A DNA stretch of 33,806 bases from the NCBI RefSeq assembly GCF_021474405.1, contig NZ_JAKEIO010000082.1, forward strand, positions 1-33,806, given 5' to 3'. Positions 1-7,097 of this stretch are shown here, piece after piece (the first letter of the stretch is position 1; every line of letters begins with the position of its first letter). The notes beneath the pieces were generated by a model. The model worked only from the letters and a program-made list of their open reading frames with translations. It did not search any database and was not told the DNA's origin. The stretch is from [Streptosporangium] indianense. GTDB taxonomy: Bacteria > Actinomycetota > Actinomycetes > Streptomycetales > Streptomycetaceae. A program made the translations under genes and the position numbers.

Positions 1-439
1 GGGTGGGTGGGGTCCGCGTCGCCACGACGGCAGGACCCGTCGACCGTGGGCGCCAACCTTCTGCCTTGCTCGCGGAGTTTATACGACATGGGTTCAGACT
101 GTGTTTCGCCTAGCCGTTTCCGGTGAGTAGAACAAGGGTACATTCGGTCGGCGATACGTGAGAATTATCCCGATTCCAGGCCGGGGTGCACGACGGTGAC
201 CTCGGTGAATGCCCGCGAACCGGTCGGCCCATTCTCGTCGGCGTTTTTCACGAGTTCCCCGGGCGCGAAACCTGTCCTGTGCGTCATGCCGAGTGAATGT
301 GCCACCGGTCACATGTGACCAGCGTAGCGGCCGCCGGGTCCGCCCGGGACGTTATCGATCGCTTTCGCTGGGCATCCTCCACCTGACCGGGACCCAGACA
401 GCCGGATCCCGGCCCGCATCACCGAGAAGGGACGCTTCG
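1..439. other. Leading non-coding region upstream of the glutamate-cysteine ligase gene
   Basis: No convincing gene was found here. The reading frame of the downstream gene stays open upstream to 209, but that extension is Arg/Pro/Ser-rich, has no family resemblance and lacks a ribosome binding site. The stretch 75-180 is noticeably more A/T-rich than its surroundings and probably contains the promoter, but I could not choose a -10/-35 pair with confidence. A 72-codon minus-strand frame at 94-312 is not supported. Confidence 0.5.
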
Positions 440-1957
440 ATGGGGGAGAAGGTCGTGGCAGGCCGGTTCGACCTGTCCGATCGCCAGCGCTACCGCGACA
501 AGCTGCGCCAGTGTCTGACGGGCTTGGAGCGACTCCTGGCGGAGAAGCGGTTCGACCGGCCCAAGAACCTCATGGGCCTGGAGATCGAATTGAATCTCGC
601 CGGTGCCGACGGCATGCCGAAAATGTTGAACGGGCAAGTCCTCGAGCGCATCGCGAGCCGCGATTTCCAAACAGAGCTCGCCATGTTCAACCTGGAAGTC
701 AACATCCCTCCCCACCGCCTGGGGGGCCGGGTATTCGACCGGCTCGCAGAGGAACTCCGTACGTCACTGGCATATGCCGACCGAAAAGCGGGTGAGGTCG
801 ACGCCGGCATTGTGATGATCGGTATCCTGCCGACTCTCGACCGTGACGACCTGGTGTCGTCGAACCTCTCCGACGTCGACCGCTACACCCTCCTCAACGA
901 TCAGATCGTGGCCGCCCGCGGCGAGGAGTTCACCCTTGACATCGACGGCGTGGAGCACCTGAGCTGCACCTCGAAGTCCATCGCTCCCGAGGCCGCCTGC
1001 ACCTCCGTGCAGCTGCACCTCCAGGTCACCCCGGCCCGCTTCGCCGACGTGTGGAACGCGGCCCAGGCGGTCGCCGCCGCGCAGATCGCCGTCGGTGCCA
1101 ATTCGCCCTTCCTCTTCGGGCGCGAGCTGTGGCGCGAGTCGCGGCCCCCGCTGTTCCAGCAGTCCACCGACACCCGCCCGCCCGAGCTCCAGGCCCAGGG
1201 CGTCCGGCCGCGCACCTGGTTCGGGGAGCGCTGGATCACCTCGGCGTACGACCTCTTCGAGGAGAACCTGCGCTACTACCCGGCCCTGCTGCCGATCTGC
1301 GACGACGAGGACCCGCTGAAGGTCCTCGACCAGGGCGGCACGCCCTCCCTCGCCGAACTCGTCCTGCACAACGGCACGATCTACCGCTGGAACCGCCCCG
1401 TGTACGGCATCGCCGACGGCGTCCCGCACCTGCGCGTGGAGAACCGCGTCCTGCCGGCCGGCCCCACGGTCCTCGACGTCGTCGCCAACGCCGCCTTCTT
1501 CTACGGCGTCGTCCGGGCGCTCGCCGAGGAGTCCCGGCCGGTGTGGTCCCGGCTGTCCTTCGAGTCGGCCGCCGCCAACTTCGACGCCGCGTGCAAGGAC
1601 GGCATCGACGCCCGCTTCACCTGGCCCCGGCGCGGCCGGTACAGCGGCACCACCGAGGTCGACGCGGTGAGCCTCATCCGCGACGAACTGCTGCCGCTCG
1701 CCGAGGCCGGACTGGACGCCTGGGGCGTCGAACCCGCCGACCGTGACCTGTACCTCGGCGTGATCGAGGAACGCTGCCGGCGCCGCGTGAACGGGGCGAG
1801 CTGGCAGGTCGCCACCTTCCGCAAGGCACTGGACGCGGGCCTCTCCCGGGAGGACGCGCTGGCCGCCACGACCCGGCGTTACCGCGAGCTGATGCACAAG
1901 GGGGAGCCGGTGCACAGCTGGCCGGTGGGACTGCCCGAGCCGGTGTCGCTGGGCTGA
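440..1957 (+). CDS. Glutamate-cysteine ligase family protein (GCS2-type ATP-dependent carboxylate-amine ligase)
   Basis: Protein of 505 aa from the ATG at 440, which has a GAGAAGGGA ribosome binding site 8-10 nt upstream; an in-frame start at 209 would add 77 residues of low-complexity sequence and is rejected. The N-terminal part carries the Glu-rich strands expected of the glutamate-cysteine ligase fold (GLEIELNL, then LEVNIPP), which in the family hold ATP/Mg and the glutamate substrate. Family members join glutamate to an amine-bearing substrate using ATP. Actinobacteria make mycothiol rather than glutathione, so the real acceptor is uncertain; the protein is longer than EgtA-type ligases, and an ergothioneine role is not indicated by neighbours. 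It is followed after 68 nt by an unrelated membrane protein gene. The family call is firm; the substrate is unknown. Confidence 0.85.
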   Translation: MGEKVVAGRFDLSDRQRYRDKLRQCLTGLERLLAEKRFDRPKNLMGLEIELNLAGADGMPKMLNGQVLERIASRDFQTELAMFNLEVNIPPHRLGGRVFDRLAEELRTSLAYADRKAGEVDAGIVMIGILPTLDRDDLVSSNLSDVDRYTLLNDQIVAARGEEFTLDIDGVEHLSCTSKSIAPEAACTSVQLHLQVTPARFADVWNAAQAVAAAQIAVGANSPFLFGRELWRESRPPLFQQSTDTRPPELQAQGVRPRTWFGERWITSAYDLFEENLRYYPALLPICDDEDPLKVLDQGGTPSLAELVLHNGTIYRWNRPVYGIADGVPHLRVENRVLPAGPTVLDVVANAAFFYGVVRALAEESRPVWSRLSFESAAANFDAACKDGIDARFTWPRRGRYSGTTEVDAVSLIRDELLPLAEAGLDAWGVEPADRDLYLGVIEERCRRRVNGASWQVATFRKALDAGLSREDALAATTRRYRELMHKGEPVHSWPVGLPEPVSLG

Positions 1958-2025
1958 CACCGCCGCCGGAGTGCCATCGCGCTGCCGCCATACTGATCCG
2001 ACAGGTCGGTGAAGTGGAGGCGGGT

Positions 2026-2826
2026 GTGCAGGCGGAGGCGAGCCCGGTGGGCGGTTCCATTCCCCAGCAGGGACTCTCACGGCGGATGCTCCGCACTGAG
2101 ACGCTGCTGGTCCTCGCGCTGTCACTGGGCGCGAGCGCCCTGTCCGCGCTGATCAGCTTCATCGGATCGGTCACCAGGCCGGGCGGGCTCAAGGACCAGG
2201 CGGCCACGATGAACGCCTCGGCCGCGCCCGGCCGGCCCTGGCTCGACCTCGCCTGGCAGCTCTTCGGGATCACCACGGCGCTGGTTCCCGTCGCCCTCGT
2301 GGCGCACTTCCTGCTCCGAGAGGGCACGAGCCTGCGCACGATCGGCTTCGACCGCACCCGGCCCTGGCCCGACCTCGGCCGCGGTGCCGCGATCGCCGCG
2401 GTCATCGGCAGCACCGGCATCGCCTTCTACCTGGCGGCCCGCGGCCTCGGCTTCAACCTCACCGTGGTGCCCGAGGCGCTGCCCGCGGTGTGGTGGAAGT
2501 ACCCGGTGCTGATCCTCTCGGCGATCCAGAACGCCGTACTGGAGGAAGTGATCGTCGTCGGCTACCTGCTGCGCCGCATGGGCCAGCTGGGGTGGACACC
2601 GACGGCGGCGCTGACCGGCAGTGCCGTGCTGCGCGGGTCGTACCACCTGTACCAGGGCATCGGCGGCTTCGTCGGGAACATGGTCATGGGCGTCGTCTTC
2701 GTCTACCTCTACCGCCGCTGGGGGCGCGTCGGCCCGCTCGTGGTGGCCCACTCGCTGCTCGACATCGGCGCGTTCGTCGGGTACGCGCTGCTGGCGGGCA
2801 AGGTGGGCTGGCTGCCGACGGCGTGA
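2026..2826 (+). CDS. CPBP family intramembrane metalloprotease homologue
   Basis: About 266 aa from the GTG at 2026, chosen because a GGAGG lies 5 nt upstream (2016-2020); an in-frame GTG at 2014 is possible but lacks a good ribosome binding site. The protein is hydrophobic with about seven or eight membrane segments. The three CPBP (Abi/CAAX protease) motifs are visible: the Glu pair in LEEVIVVGYLLRR (E163/E164), a histidine in RGSYHLYQG (H207) and HSLLD (H242, D246). Family members are membrane-embedded Glu-type proteases or inactive relatives with roles in prenyl-protein processing, bacteriocin self-immunity or signalling. No bacteriocin or substrate gene is adjacent. A strong terminator follows at 2839-2873. 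The family call is firm; the substrate is unknown. Confidence 0.88.
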   Translation: MQAEASPVGGSIPQQGLSRRMLRTETLLVLALSLGASALSALISFIGSVTRPGGLKDQAATMNASAAPGRPWLDLAWQLFGITTALVPVALVAHFLLREGTSLRTIGFDRTRPWPDLGRGAAIAAVIGSTGIAFYLAARGLGFNLTVVPEALPAVWWKYPVLILSAIQNAVLEEVIVVGYLLRRMGQLGWTPTAALTGSAVLRGSYHLYQGIGGFVGNMVMGVVFVYLYRRWGRVGPLVVAHSLLDIGAFVGYALLAGKVGWLPTA

Positions 2827-2838
2827 GGCGGTGAGCGC

Positions 2839-2873
2839 AGGGGGCGTACGACACCTTCGTACGCCCCCTTTTT
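2839..2873 (+). terminator. Rho-independent terminator after the CPBP gene
   Basis: A perfect 13-bp stem (2839-2851 with 2857-2869) and a 5-nt loop are followed by a T run reaching 2873. It lies between convergent genes; the T tract is on the plus strand, so it mainly terminates the CPBP transcript. Confidence 0.9.
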
Positions 2874-2899
2874 CGTCTCGTCTCTGGTGAGCACTCGTC

Positions 2900-3718
2900 T
2901 CAGGTCAGCAGGTCGCCCTCGATGACGGTGACAGCCGTGCCGGTCAGCAGCGTGCGGTCGCCCCGCAGTTCGGTGCGGACACGGCCGGAGCGGCGTGAGG
3001 CCTGGAGGCCGGTGAGGCCGGGGCGGCCCAGGCGCTCGGACCAGAACGGGGCGAGCGCGGTGTGGGCGCTGCCGGTCACCGGGTCCTCGTCGATGCCCAC
3101 GTTCGGGAAGAAGCAGCGCGAGACGAAGTCGTAGCCCCGTGCGGGGTCCTCGGCGCGGGCCGTGGCGATGACGCCGCGCTCGGAGTGGGCGGCGAGGGCC
3201 TTCAGGTCGGGAGCGAGGCCGTGCACGGTCTTCTCGTCGGCGACCTCGACGAGCAGGTCGCCGACGTTCGGGCCGGTGTCGAGGACCGTGAGCGGCTGCG
3301 TGCCCAGCGCCTCGGCGAGGCCTGCGGGCGGGTCGATCCGGGTGAGCGGGGCCGTCGGGAAGTCCATCGTGACCGAGCCGTCCGCGGCGGGTGTGGTGAC
3401 GAGGACGCCGCTGCGGGTGGCGAACCGCACCGGCCCGGTGTGGGTGCCGGTCGTGTGCAGGACGTGGGCGGTGGCGAGAGTGGCATGGCCGCACATCGCG
3501 ACCTCGGCGGCGGGAGTGAACCAGCGCAGCGCCCAGTCCGCCTCCGCGCCCTCGGGCAGCGGGTGGGCGAAGGCCGTCTCGGCGTGGTTGACCTCCAGGG
3601 CCACGTTCTGCAGCCAGGTGTCGTCCGGGAAGGCGTCCGCGCCGGGCAGGAGCAGGACCCCGGCCGGGTTTCCGGAGAAGGGGCGATCGGTGAAGGCGTC
3701 GACGATTCGGATCCGCAT
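2900..3718 (-). CDS. PhzF family isomerase (phenazine biosynthesis-like fold)
   Basis: Protein of 272 aa starting MRIRIVDAFTDRPFSGNPAG, the classic start of the PhzF/diaminopimelate-epimerase-like fold. The catalytic glutamate of PhzF is present in NHAETAF (E47), and the second-half glycine-rich motif GIDEDPVTGSAHTALAPFW is intact. PhzF itself isomerises trans-2,3-dihydro-3-hydroxyanthranilate, but most relatives are of unknown function, and no other phenazine gene lies nearby, so a phenazine role is not inferred. Length is normal for the family. It converges on the CPBP gene and has a divergent PadR gene upstream, about 165 nt away. Confidence 0.9.
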   Translation of the reverse strand: MRIRIVDAFTDRPFSGNPAGVLLLPGADAFPDDTWLQNVALEVNHAETAFAHPLPEGAEADWALRWFTPAAEVAMCGHATLATAHVLHTTGTHTGPVRFATRSGVLVTTPAADGSVTMDFPTAPLTRIDPPAGLAEALGTQPLTVLDTGPNVGDLLVEVADEKTVHGLAPDLKALAAHSERGVIATARAEDPARGYDFVSRCFFPNVGIDEDPVTGSAHTALAPFWSERLGRPGLTGLQASRRSGRVRTELRGDRTLLTGTAVTVIEGDLLT

Positions 3719-3828
3719 GCCCTGACGCTAGGGCGCCCACGAAGCAGCAGGCCAAGGCCAATTCGCATCCGCTGGCCCGGTTCCGCCCGCCGGGAATCCC
3801 GGAGAGCTTCTTGCCAGGCGAGCGTTAC

Positions 3829-3838
3829 CGATATATCG
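3829..3838. promoter_or_regulatory. Palindromic CGATATATCG, likely PadR autoregulatory operator
   Basis: A perfect palindrome lies 46 nt upstream of the PadR start within a locally A/T-rich stretch. PadR proteins of actinobacteria commonly bind A/T-centred palindromes of the ATAT type in their own promoters. The assignment to this PadR is inferred from position only. Confidence 0.55.
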
Positions 3839-3883
3839 TTGAAGCATCGCGACAGATCAACGATGGAATGGAGAGTGGTTGCG

Positions 3884-4519
3884 ATGCGTACCCACGGATA
3901 TGAGCGTGGACATGGACACGGCGGCCCGCACCGCGGTCGGGGCGGTTTCGAAGGGCTGCGTGCGGCCTTCGGTCCTTTCGGGCCGGGTGGCCCGGGTGGC
4001 CCCGGCTGGGGCGGACCCGGCGGTCCGGGTTTCGGCCCGGGCCCCTGGGGCGGACGAGGGCGCGGGGGGCCAAGGGGAAGGGCACGGCGCGGCGACGTGC
4101 GGGCCTCGATCCTGGCTCTGCTCAAGGACCGGCCGATGCACGGCTACGAGATGATCCAGGAGATCGCCGAGCGCAGCGGCGGGGCGTGGAAGCCCAGTCC
4201 CGGCTCGGTGTACCCCACCCTGCAGTTGCTGGAGGACGAGGGTCTGATCATCAGTGAGTCCGAGGGCGGCAAGAAGCTGTTCTCGCTCACCGAGGCGGGC
4301 CGCGCGGCCGCCGACGAGGGGCCCGAGGCTCCCTGGGAGGAGGCCTCCCGGGGGGTCGACTGGGAAGCCCTGGGCGAGATCCGCCAGGCCGGCTTCGGAC
4401 TGATGGAGGCCTTCGGGCAGGTCTGGAAGACCGGCAGCAAGGAGCAGCGGGAGAAGGCCCTCGGGGTCATCAACGAGGCTCGCAAGAAGCTGTATCTGAT
4501 CCTCGCCGACGAGGACTGA
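3884..4519 (+). CDS. PadR family transcriptional regulator with Gly/Pro-rich N-terminal extension
   Basis: Protein of 211 aa from the ATG at 3884 (GGAGAG at 3869-3874; the frame is open much further upstream without coding character). Residues 1-70 form an unusual His/Gly/Pro/Phe-rich tail with repeated GPGG-type runs. The winged-helix PadR domain follows (about 70-150) with the family hallmarks ILALLKDRPMHGYEMIQEI and PSPGSVYPTLQLLEDEGLI, then a helical C-terminal dimerisation segment. PadR proteins are usually repressors of a linked transporter or detoxification gene, or of themselves. No transporter is adjacent; the palindrome at 3829-3838 suggests autoregulation. It is divergent from the PhzF gene. 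Family certain, target unknown. Confidence 0.92.
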   Translation: MRTHGYERGHGHGGPHRGRGGFEGLRAAFGPFGPGGPGGPGWGGPGGPGFGPGPWGGRGRGGPRGRARRGDVRASILALLKDRPMHGYEMIQEIAERSGGAWKPSPGSVYPTLQLLEDEGLIISESEGGKKLFSLTEAGRAAADEGPEAPWEEASRGVDWEALGEIRQAGFGLMEAFGQVWKTGSKEQREKALGVINEARKKLYLILADED

Positions 4520-4537
4520 ACCGTCCCGGACGAAAGG

Positions 4538-4563
4538 GCGCCCCCGGAGTGATCCGGGGGCGC
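4538..4563. terminator. Convergent terminator hairpin
   Basis: A perfect 10-bp inverted repeat (4538-4547 with 4554-4563) with a 6-nt loop sits between the stop of padR (4519) and the stop of the SRPBCC gene (4580), which is on the other strand. It has no long T run, as is common for Streptomyces terminators, and can serve both transcripts. Confidence 0.75.
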
Positions 4564-4579
4564 TTCGGCATGCCGGGTG

Positions 4580-5008
4580 TCAGATCACCAGCCCGTTCAG
4601 CTTGCGCAGTGACTCGTGCAGGGCCGCCGTGGCCGAGTCCTTGAGCTTGCCCGCCATCAGGGACACCGTCGCACCCGTGAACTCACCGTCGATGCGGACC
4701 GTCGTGGCGTCGCCCTCGGGGATGAGGGTGTAGCGCGTCGCGACGGTCACCGCCATCGGGCCCTTGCCGCGGATGGCGAGCAGGCGTGCCGGTTCCAGTT
4801 CCTCGACCGTCCAGGCCACTTCGGCCGGGAAATTCATGAGCCGCATGTTCTCCTGGAACGTCGCGCCCACCGCAAGGGGCTCCGGGCCGCCGGCCGGGAA
4901 GCTCGTGTGGGTCGTGTCCCACTCGCCGTAGGCGGACCAGTCGGTGAGCCGCGCCCATACCTTCTCGGCCGGCGCCCCGATGCGGGCCTCCGCGCTGACT
5001 TCGGCCAT
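4580..5008 (-). CDS. SRPBCC family protein (polyketide cyclase / START-like lipid-binding fold)
   Basis: Protein of 142 aa, full length for a single SRPBCC domain. It opens with the typical first strand and helix (AEARIGAPAEKVWARLTDWSAYGEWD), has the central strands around residues 40-110, and ends in the long C-terminal helix (LKDSATAALHESLRKL). The fold encloses a hydrophobic cavity that binds lipids, steroids or polyketides; catalytic function cannot be read from the sequence. It stands alone, converging with padR. A minus-strand promoter and a CTGAC-N5-GTCAG palindrome lie upstream at 5045-5090, suggesting control by a TetR-type regulator encoded elsewhere. Confidence 0.85.
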   Translation of the reverse strand: MAEVSAEARIGAPAEKVWARLTDWSAYGEWDTTHTSFPAGGPEPLAVGATFQENMRLMNFPAEVAWTVEELEPARLLAIRGKGPMAVTVATRYTLIPEGDATTVRIDGEFTGATVSLMAGKLKDSATAALHESLRKLNGLVI

Positions 5009-5044
5009 GCGACCACCTCTCCGTCCGCGGGCTGGGTGTCGCGG

Positions 5045-5090
5045 AAGGTAGCCGTGACGGCCGCAATGTTCAATACTGACGAACCGTCAG
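5045..5090 (-). promoter_or_regulatory. Minus-strand promoter with adjacent CTGACGAACCGTCAG operator
   Basis: On the minus strand TTGAAC (5073-5068), a 17-nt spacer and TACCTT (5050-5045) make a plausible primary-sigma promoter 37 nt before the SRPBCC start. Immediately upstream is a perfect 6+3+6 palindrome at 5076-5090. The position next to the -35 fits repression or activation by a TetR-like protein; which regulator is unknown. Confidence 0.6.
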
Positions 5091-5117
5091 GAAGCGGTGA
5101 GGTTTCTCCCCCTCCTT

Positions 5118-5145
5118 CCGGTCTCCTCCGCAAGGAGGAGACCGG
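5118..5145. other. Perfect 12-bp hairpin with a GCAA tetraloop
   Basis: The arms 5118-5129 and 5134-5145 are perfect reverse complements around GCAA, a GNRA-class tetraloop when transcribed on the plus strand. It lies between divergent genes, 85 nt upstream of the Clp-N gene start. No T tract follows, so a simple terminator is unproven; it could be a 5'-UTR structure. Confidence 0.7.
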
Positions 5146-5229
5146 CCGCTCGGCTCCACTTTCTGTGGGACGCGAAGATGGTTCCTCCCGAGGATGTCCC
5201 GGCCGCGCGGGACTGATGGGGTAGGGGAT

Positions 5230-5778
5230 GTGCAACCCCGCATCCCCCGGCAGTCGGCCCATGAGCACGGCATCCAGCGCGCGGACAACGATGCCAGGCT
5301 CAGTGACGAGTTGGCGTCGGTGGTCGGCGGCGCCCGCCGCCGGGCCGTCCGGGACCGGGACCGGCATATCGACACCGCCCACCTGCTCCACTCGCTGCTG
5401 GAATCCGACCCCGAGGCGCGCGCCGTCCTCGCCGAGGGACCGCAGATCGCGCGACTGCTCGGGTATCTCGTCCAGCGCAGCATCGGATACGGCCTGCGCT
5501 GGCAGAGCGGGGTCGAGGACTCCGGGGCCGTCCCCGTGGTGACCGAGGCGACGGGGTTCTCGCCGCTCGCCGCCGCCTGTATGGAGGAGGCCTGCGAGCG
5601 TGCCGCCGTCCGCGGCGGACCGGCCCGGGGCACGGACCTGCTCGCGGCGATCGTCGCCGACCCGCAGGCGCGTGCGGTCGAGGTGCTCGAACGGGCCGGC
5701 ATCGACCCGCGTCAGGTGCTCGCCCGGCTCGACGGCCCGCCGGACATCACGCGGGAGTGCGGCGAAGCCACCCACTGA
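5230..5778 (+). CDS. Stand-alone Clp N-terminal (Clp R) domain protein
   Basis: About 182 aa from the GTG at 5230, preceded by G-rich GGGGTAGGGG; an ATG at 5194 in frame is possible but has no spacing for a ribosome binding site. The segment ARLSDELASVVGGARRRAVR followed by HIDTAHLLHSLLES matches the first Clp repeat, and FSPLAAACMEEACERAA followed by RGTDLLAAIVADP matches the second. In ClpA/ClpC this domain recruits adaptors and substrates; here the AAA+ modules are absent. Such single-domain proteins are common in Streptomyces and may act as adaptors or decoys for ClpC. No protease gene is adjacent. Function is inferred only from the domain. Confidence 0.8.
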   Translation: MQPRIPRQSAHEHGIQRADNDARLSDELASVVGGARRRAVRDRDRHIDTAHLLHSLLESDPEARAVLAEGPQIARLLGYLVQRSIGYGLRWQSGVEDSGAVPVVTEATGFSPLAAACMEEACERAAVRGGPARGTDLLAAIVADPQARAVEVLERAGIDPRQVLARLDGPPDITRECGEATH

Positions 5779-5786
5779 ACTGTCCG

Positions 5787-5802
5787 TACGCCGCGGGGCG
5801 TA
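5787..5802 (+). terminator. Weak hairpin after the Clp-N gene
   Basis: TACGCC and GGCGTA flank a GCGG loop 9 nt after the stop codon. The stem is only 6 bp with no T run, so termination is possible but not strong. Confidence 0.35.
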
Positions 5803-5850
5803 GCTCGTCCAGGCAGTGAGACAGGTGCCATAAGGGGTGACGCTCCTGTC

Positions 5851-6870
5851 ATGGCCTGTCATCATGTGCCGGTGCGTACCTCTGACAGCAGCGTGAGCGG
5901 GCGCGGCGGGAGCGTGGGGCTCGGACTCGCCCTCCTGTCCGCAGTGGCCTTCGGTGGATCCGGTGTCGCGGCGAAGCCGCTCATCGAGGCGGGTCTGGAC
6001 CCGCTGCACGTGGTGTGGCTGCGCGTGGCCGGGGCCGCCCTGGTCATGCTGCCGCTCGCCGTGCGGCACCGCGCGCTGCTGCGAAGGCGCCCCGGGCTGC
6101 TCGCCGGATTCGGGCTGCTGGCCGTCGCGGGTGTCCAGGCCTGCTACTTCGCCGCGCTCTCCCGGATCCCTGTCGGGGTCGCGCTGCTCATCGAGTACCT
6201 GGCGCCCGCGCTGGTGCTGGGCTGGGTGCGGTTCGTGCAGAAGCGGCCCGTGACGCGTGCCGCCGCCGTCGGTGTCGTGCTCGCGGTCGGCGGACTCGCC
6301 TGTGTCGTGGAGGTGTGGTCCGGCCTCGGGTTCGACGCGCTGGGGCTGCTGCTCGCGCTCGGCGCGGCCTGCTGCCAGGTCGGCTACTTCGTCCTGTCCG
6401 ACCAGGGCAGCGACGCGGGGGACGAGGCGCCCGACCCGCTCGGTGTCATCGCCTACGGGCTGCTGGTCGGCGCGGCCGTGCTGACCGTCGTCGCCCGGCC
6501 CTGGACCATGGACTGGTCGGTGCTCGGGGGCACCGCAAGCATGGACGGCAGGCCCGTCGCCGCCGTCGTGCTGCTGGCGTGGATCGTCCTGGTCGCCACG
6601 GTCGTCGCCTACATCACCGGCGTCGTCTCCGTGCGCCGGCTCTCCCCGCAGGTCGCGGGGGTCGTGGCCTGTCTGGAGGCGGTCATCGCCACCGTCCTGG
6701 CCTGGGTCCTGCTCGGCGAGCACCTCTCGGCGCCGCAGATCGCGGGCGGGGTGATCGTGCTGGTGGGCGCGTTCATCGCGCAGTCGTCGACGCCCTCGAA
6801 GGGGTCCGCGCAGCCGGTGGCGAGCGGCGGCCCCGAAAGGGAATTGTCCCGGCGCGGGACCAGCGCCTAA
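5851..6870 (+). CDS. EamA/DMT family transporter (first of three)
   Basis: Up to 339 aa from the ATG at 5851; GTG codons at 5866 and 5872 are alternative starts, and only a distant AAGGGG (5832-5837) is visible. The protein has about ten hydrophobic helices in two EamA repeats: the first begins GLALLSAVAFGGSGVAAKPLIEAG, and the second ends with VVACLEAVIATVLAWVLLGEHLS, the typical helix 9 signature. DMT exporters move amino acids, metabolites or drugs out of the cell; the substrate is not predictable. It is followed by a second EamA gene on the same strand after a 227-nt spacer that contains a short leader ORF, so the two are probably not simply co-translated. Confidence 0.88.
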   Translation: MACHHVPVRTSDSSVSGRGGSVGLGLALLSAVAFGGSGVAAKPLIEAGLDPLHVVWLRVAGAALVMLPLAVRHRALLRRRPGLLAGFGLLAVAGVQACYFAALSRIPVGVALLIEYLAPALVLGWVRFVQKRPVTRAAAVGVVLAVGGLACVVEVWSGLGFDALGLLLALGAACCQVGYFVLSDQGSDAGDEAPDPLGVIAYGLLVGAAVLTVVARPWTMDWSVLGGTASMDGRPVAAVVLLAWIVLVATVVAYITGVVSVRRLSPQVAGVVACLEAVIATVLAWVLLGEHLSAPQIAGGVIVLVGAFIAQSSTPSKGSAQPVASGGPERELSRRGTSA

Positions 6871-6880
6871 GGTGTCGATC

Positions 6881-6928
6881 ATGCCTTCGAACGCACTCGT
6901 TCTTCCGCCTCCGGCCGCCTGAGGCGGG
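6881..6928 (+). promoter_or_regulatory. 13-codon leader ORF with alternative hairpins upstream of the second EamA gene
   Basis: An ATG at 6881 with AAGG about 9 nt upstream opens MPSNALVLPPPAA and stops with TGA at 6920-6922. Its 3' end overlaps two mutually exclusive small hairpins: CCGCCT (6905-6910) with AGGCGG (6922-6927), or CCGCC (6915-6919) with GGCGG (6923-6927). The arrangement resembles a translation-coupled attenuator, but translation and structure are inferred, and no U-rich terminator is seen. Confidence 0.3.
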
Positions 6929-7097
6929 CCCTCCGGAAACCGCGCCCGGCGATGCGCCGCCGCGCAGGAACGGTGCTGCCCGCAGACGAAGTCCACGGGT
7001 CCCGCGTCCCGACCGATCCGGGACCCTTCCCGAACTTCCGCGCACCGCCCGCCGCTCCTCACGTGCGGCGTGTCGTGCGCGTCTGCGGAGAGAACAC

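Noticed and set aside
94..312. 72-codon minus-strand frame upstream of the first gene
   Set aside because: Arg-rich composition, no ribosome binding site, no family resemblance and no GC-bias pattern like neighbouring genes.
764..2125. Long minus-strand open frame opposite the glutamate-cysteine ligase and CPBP genes
   Set aside because: Composition is the usual antisense shadow in high-GC DNA (Gly/Arg/Val-rich, no motif), and it lies wholly over two well-supported genes.
4834..7062. 742-codon minus-strand frame
   Set aside because: It overlaps SRPBCC, Clp-N and EamA genes in other frames or strand, with low-complexity Arg/Gly/Asp sequence and no domain.
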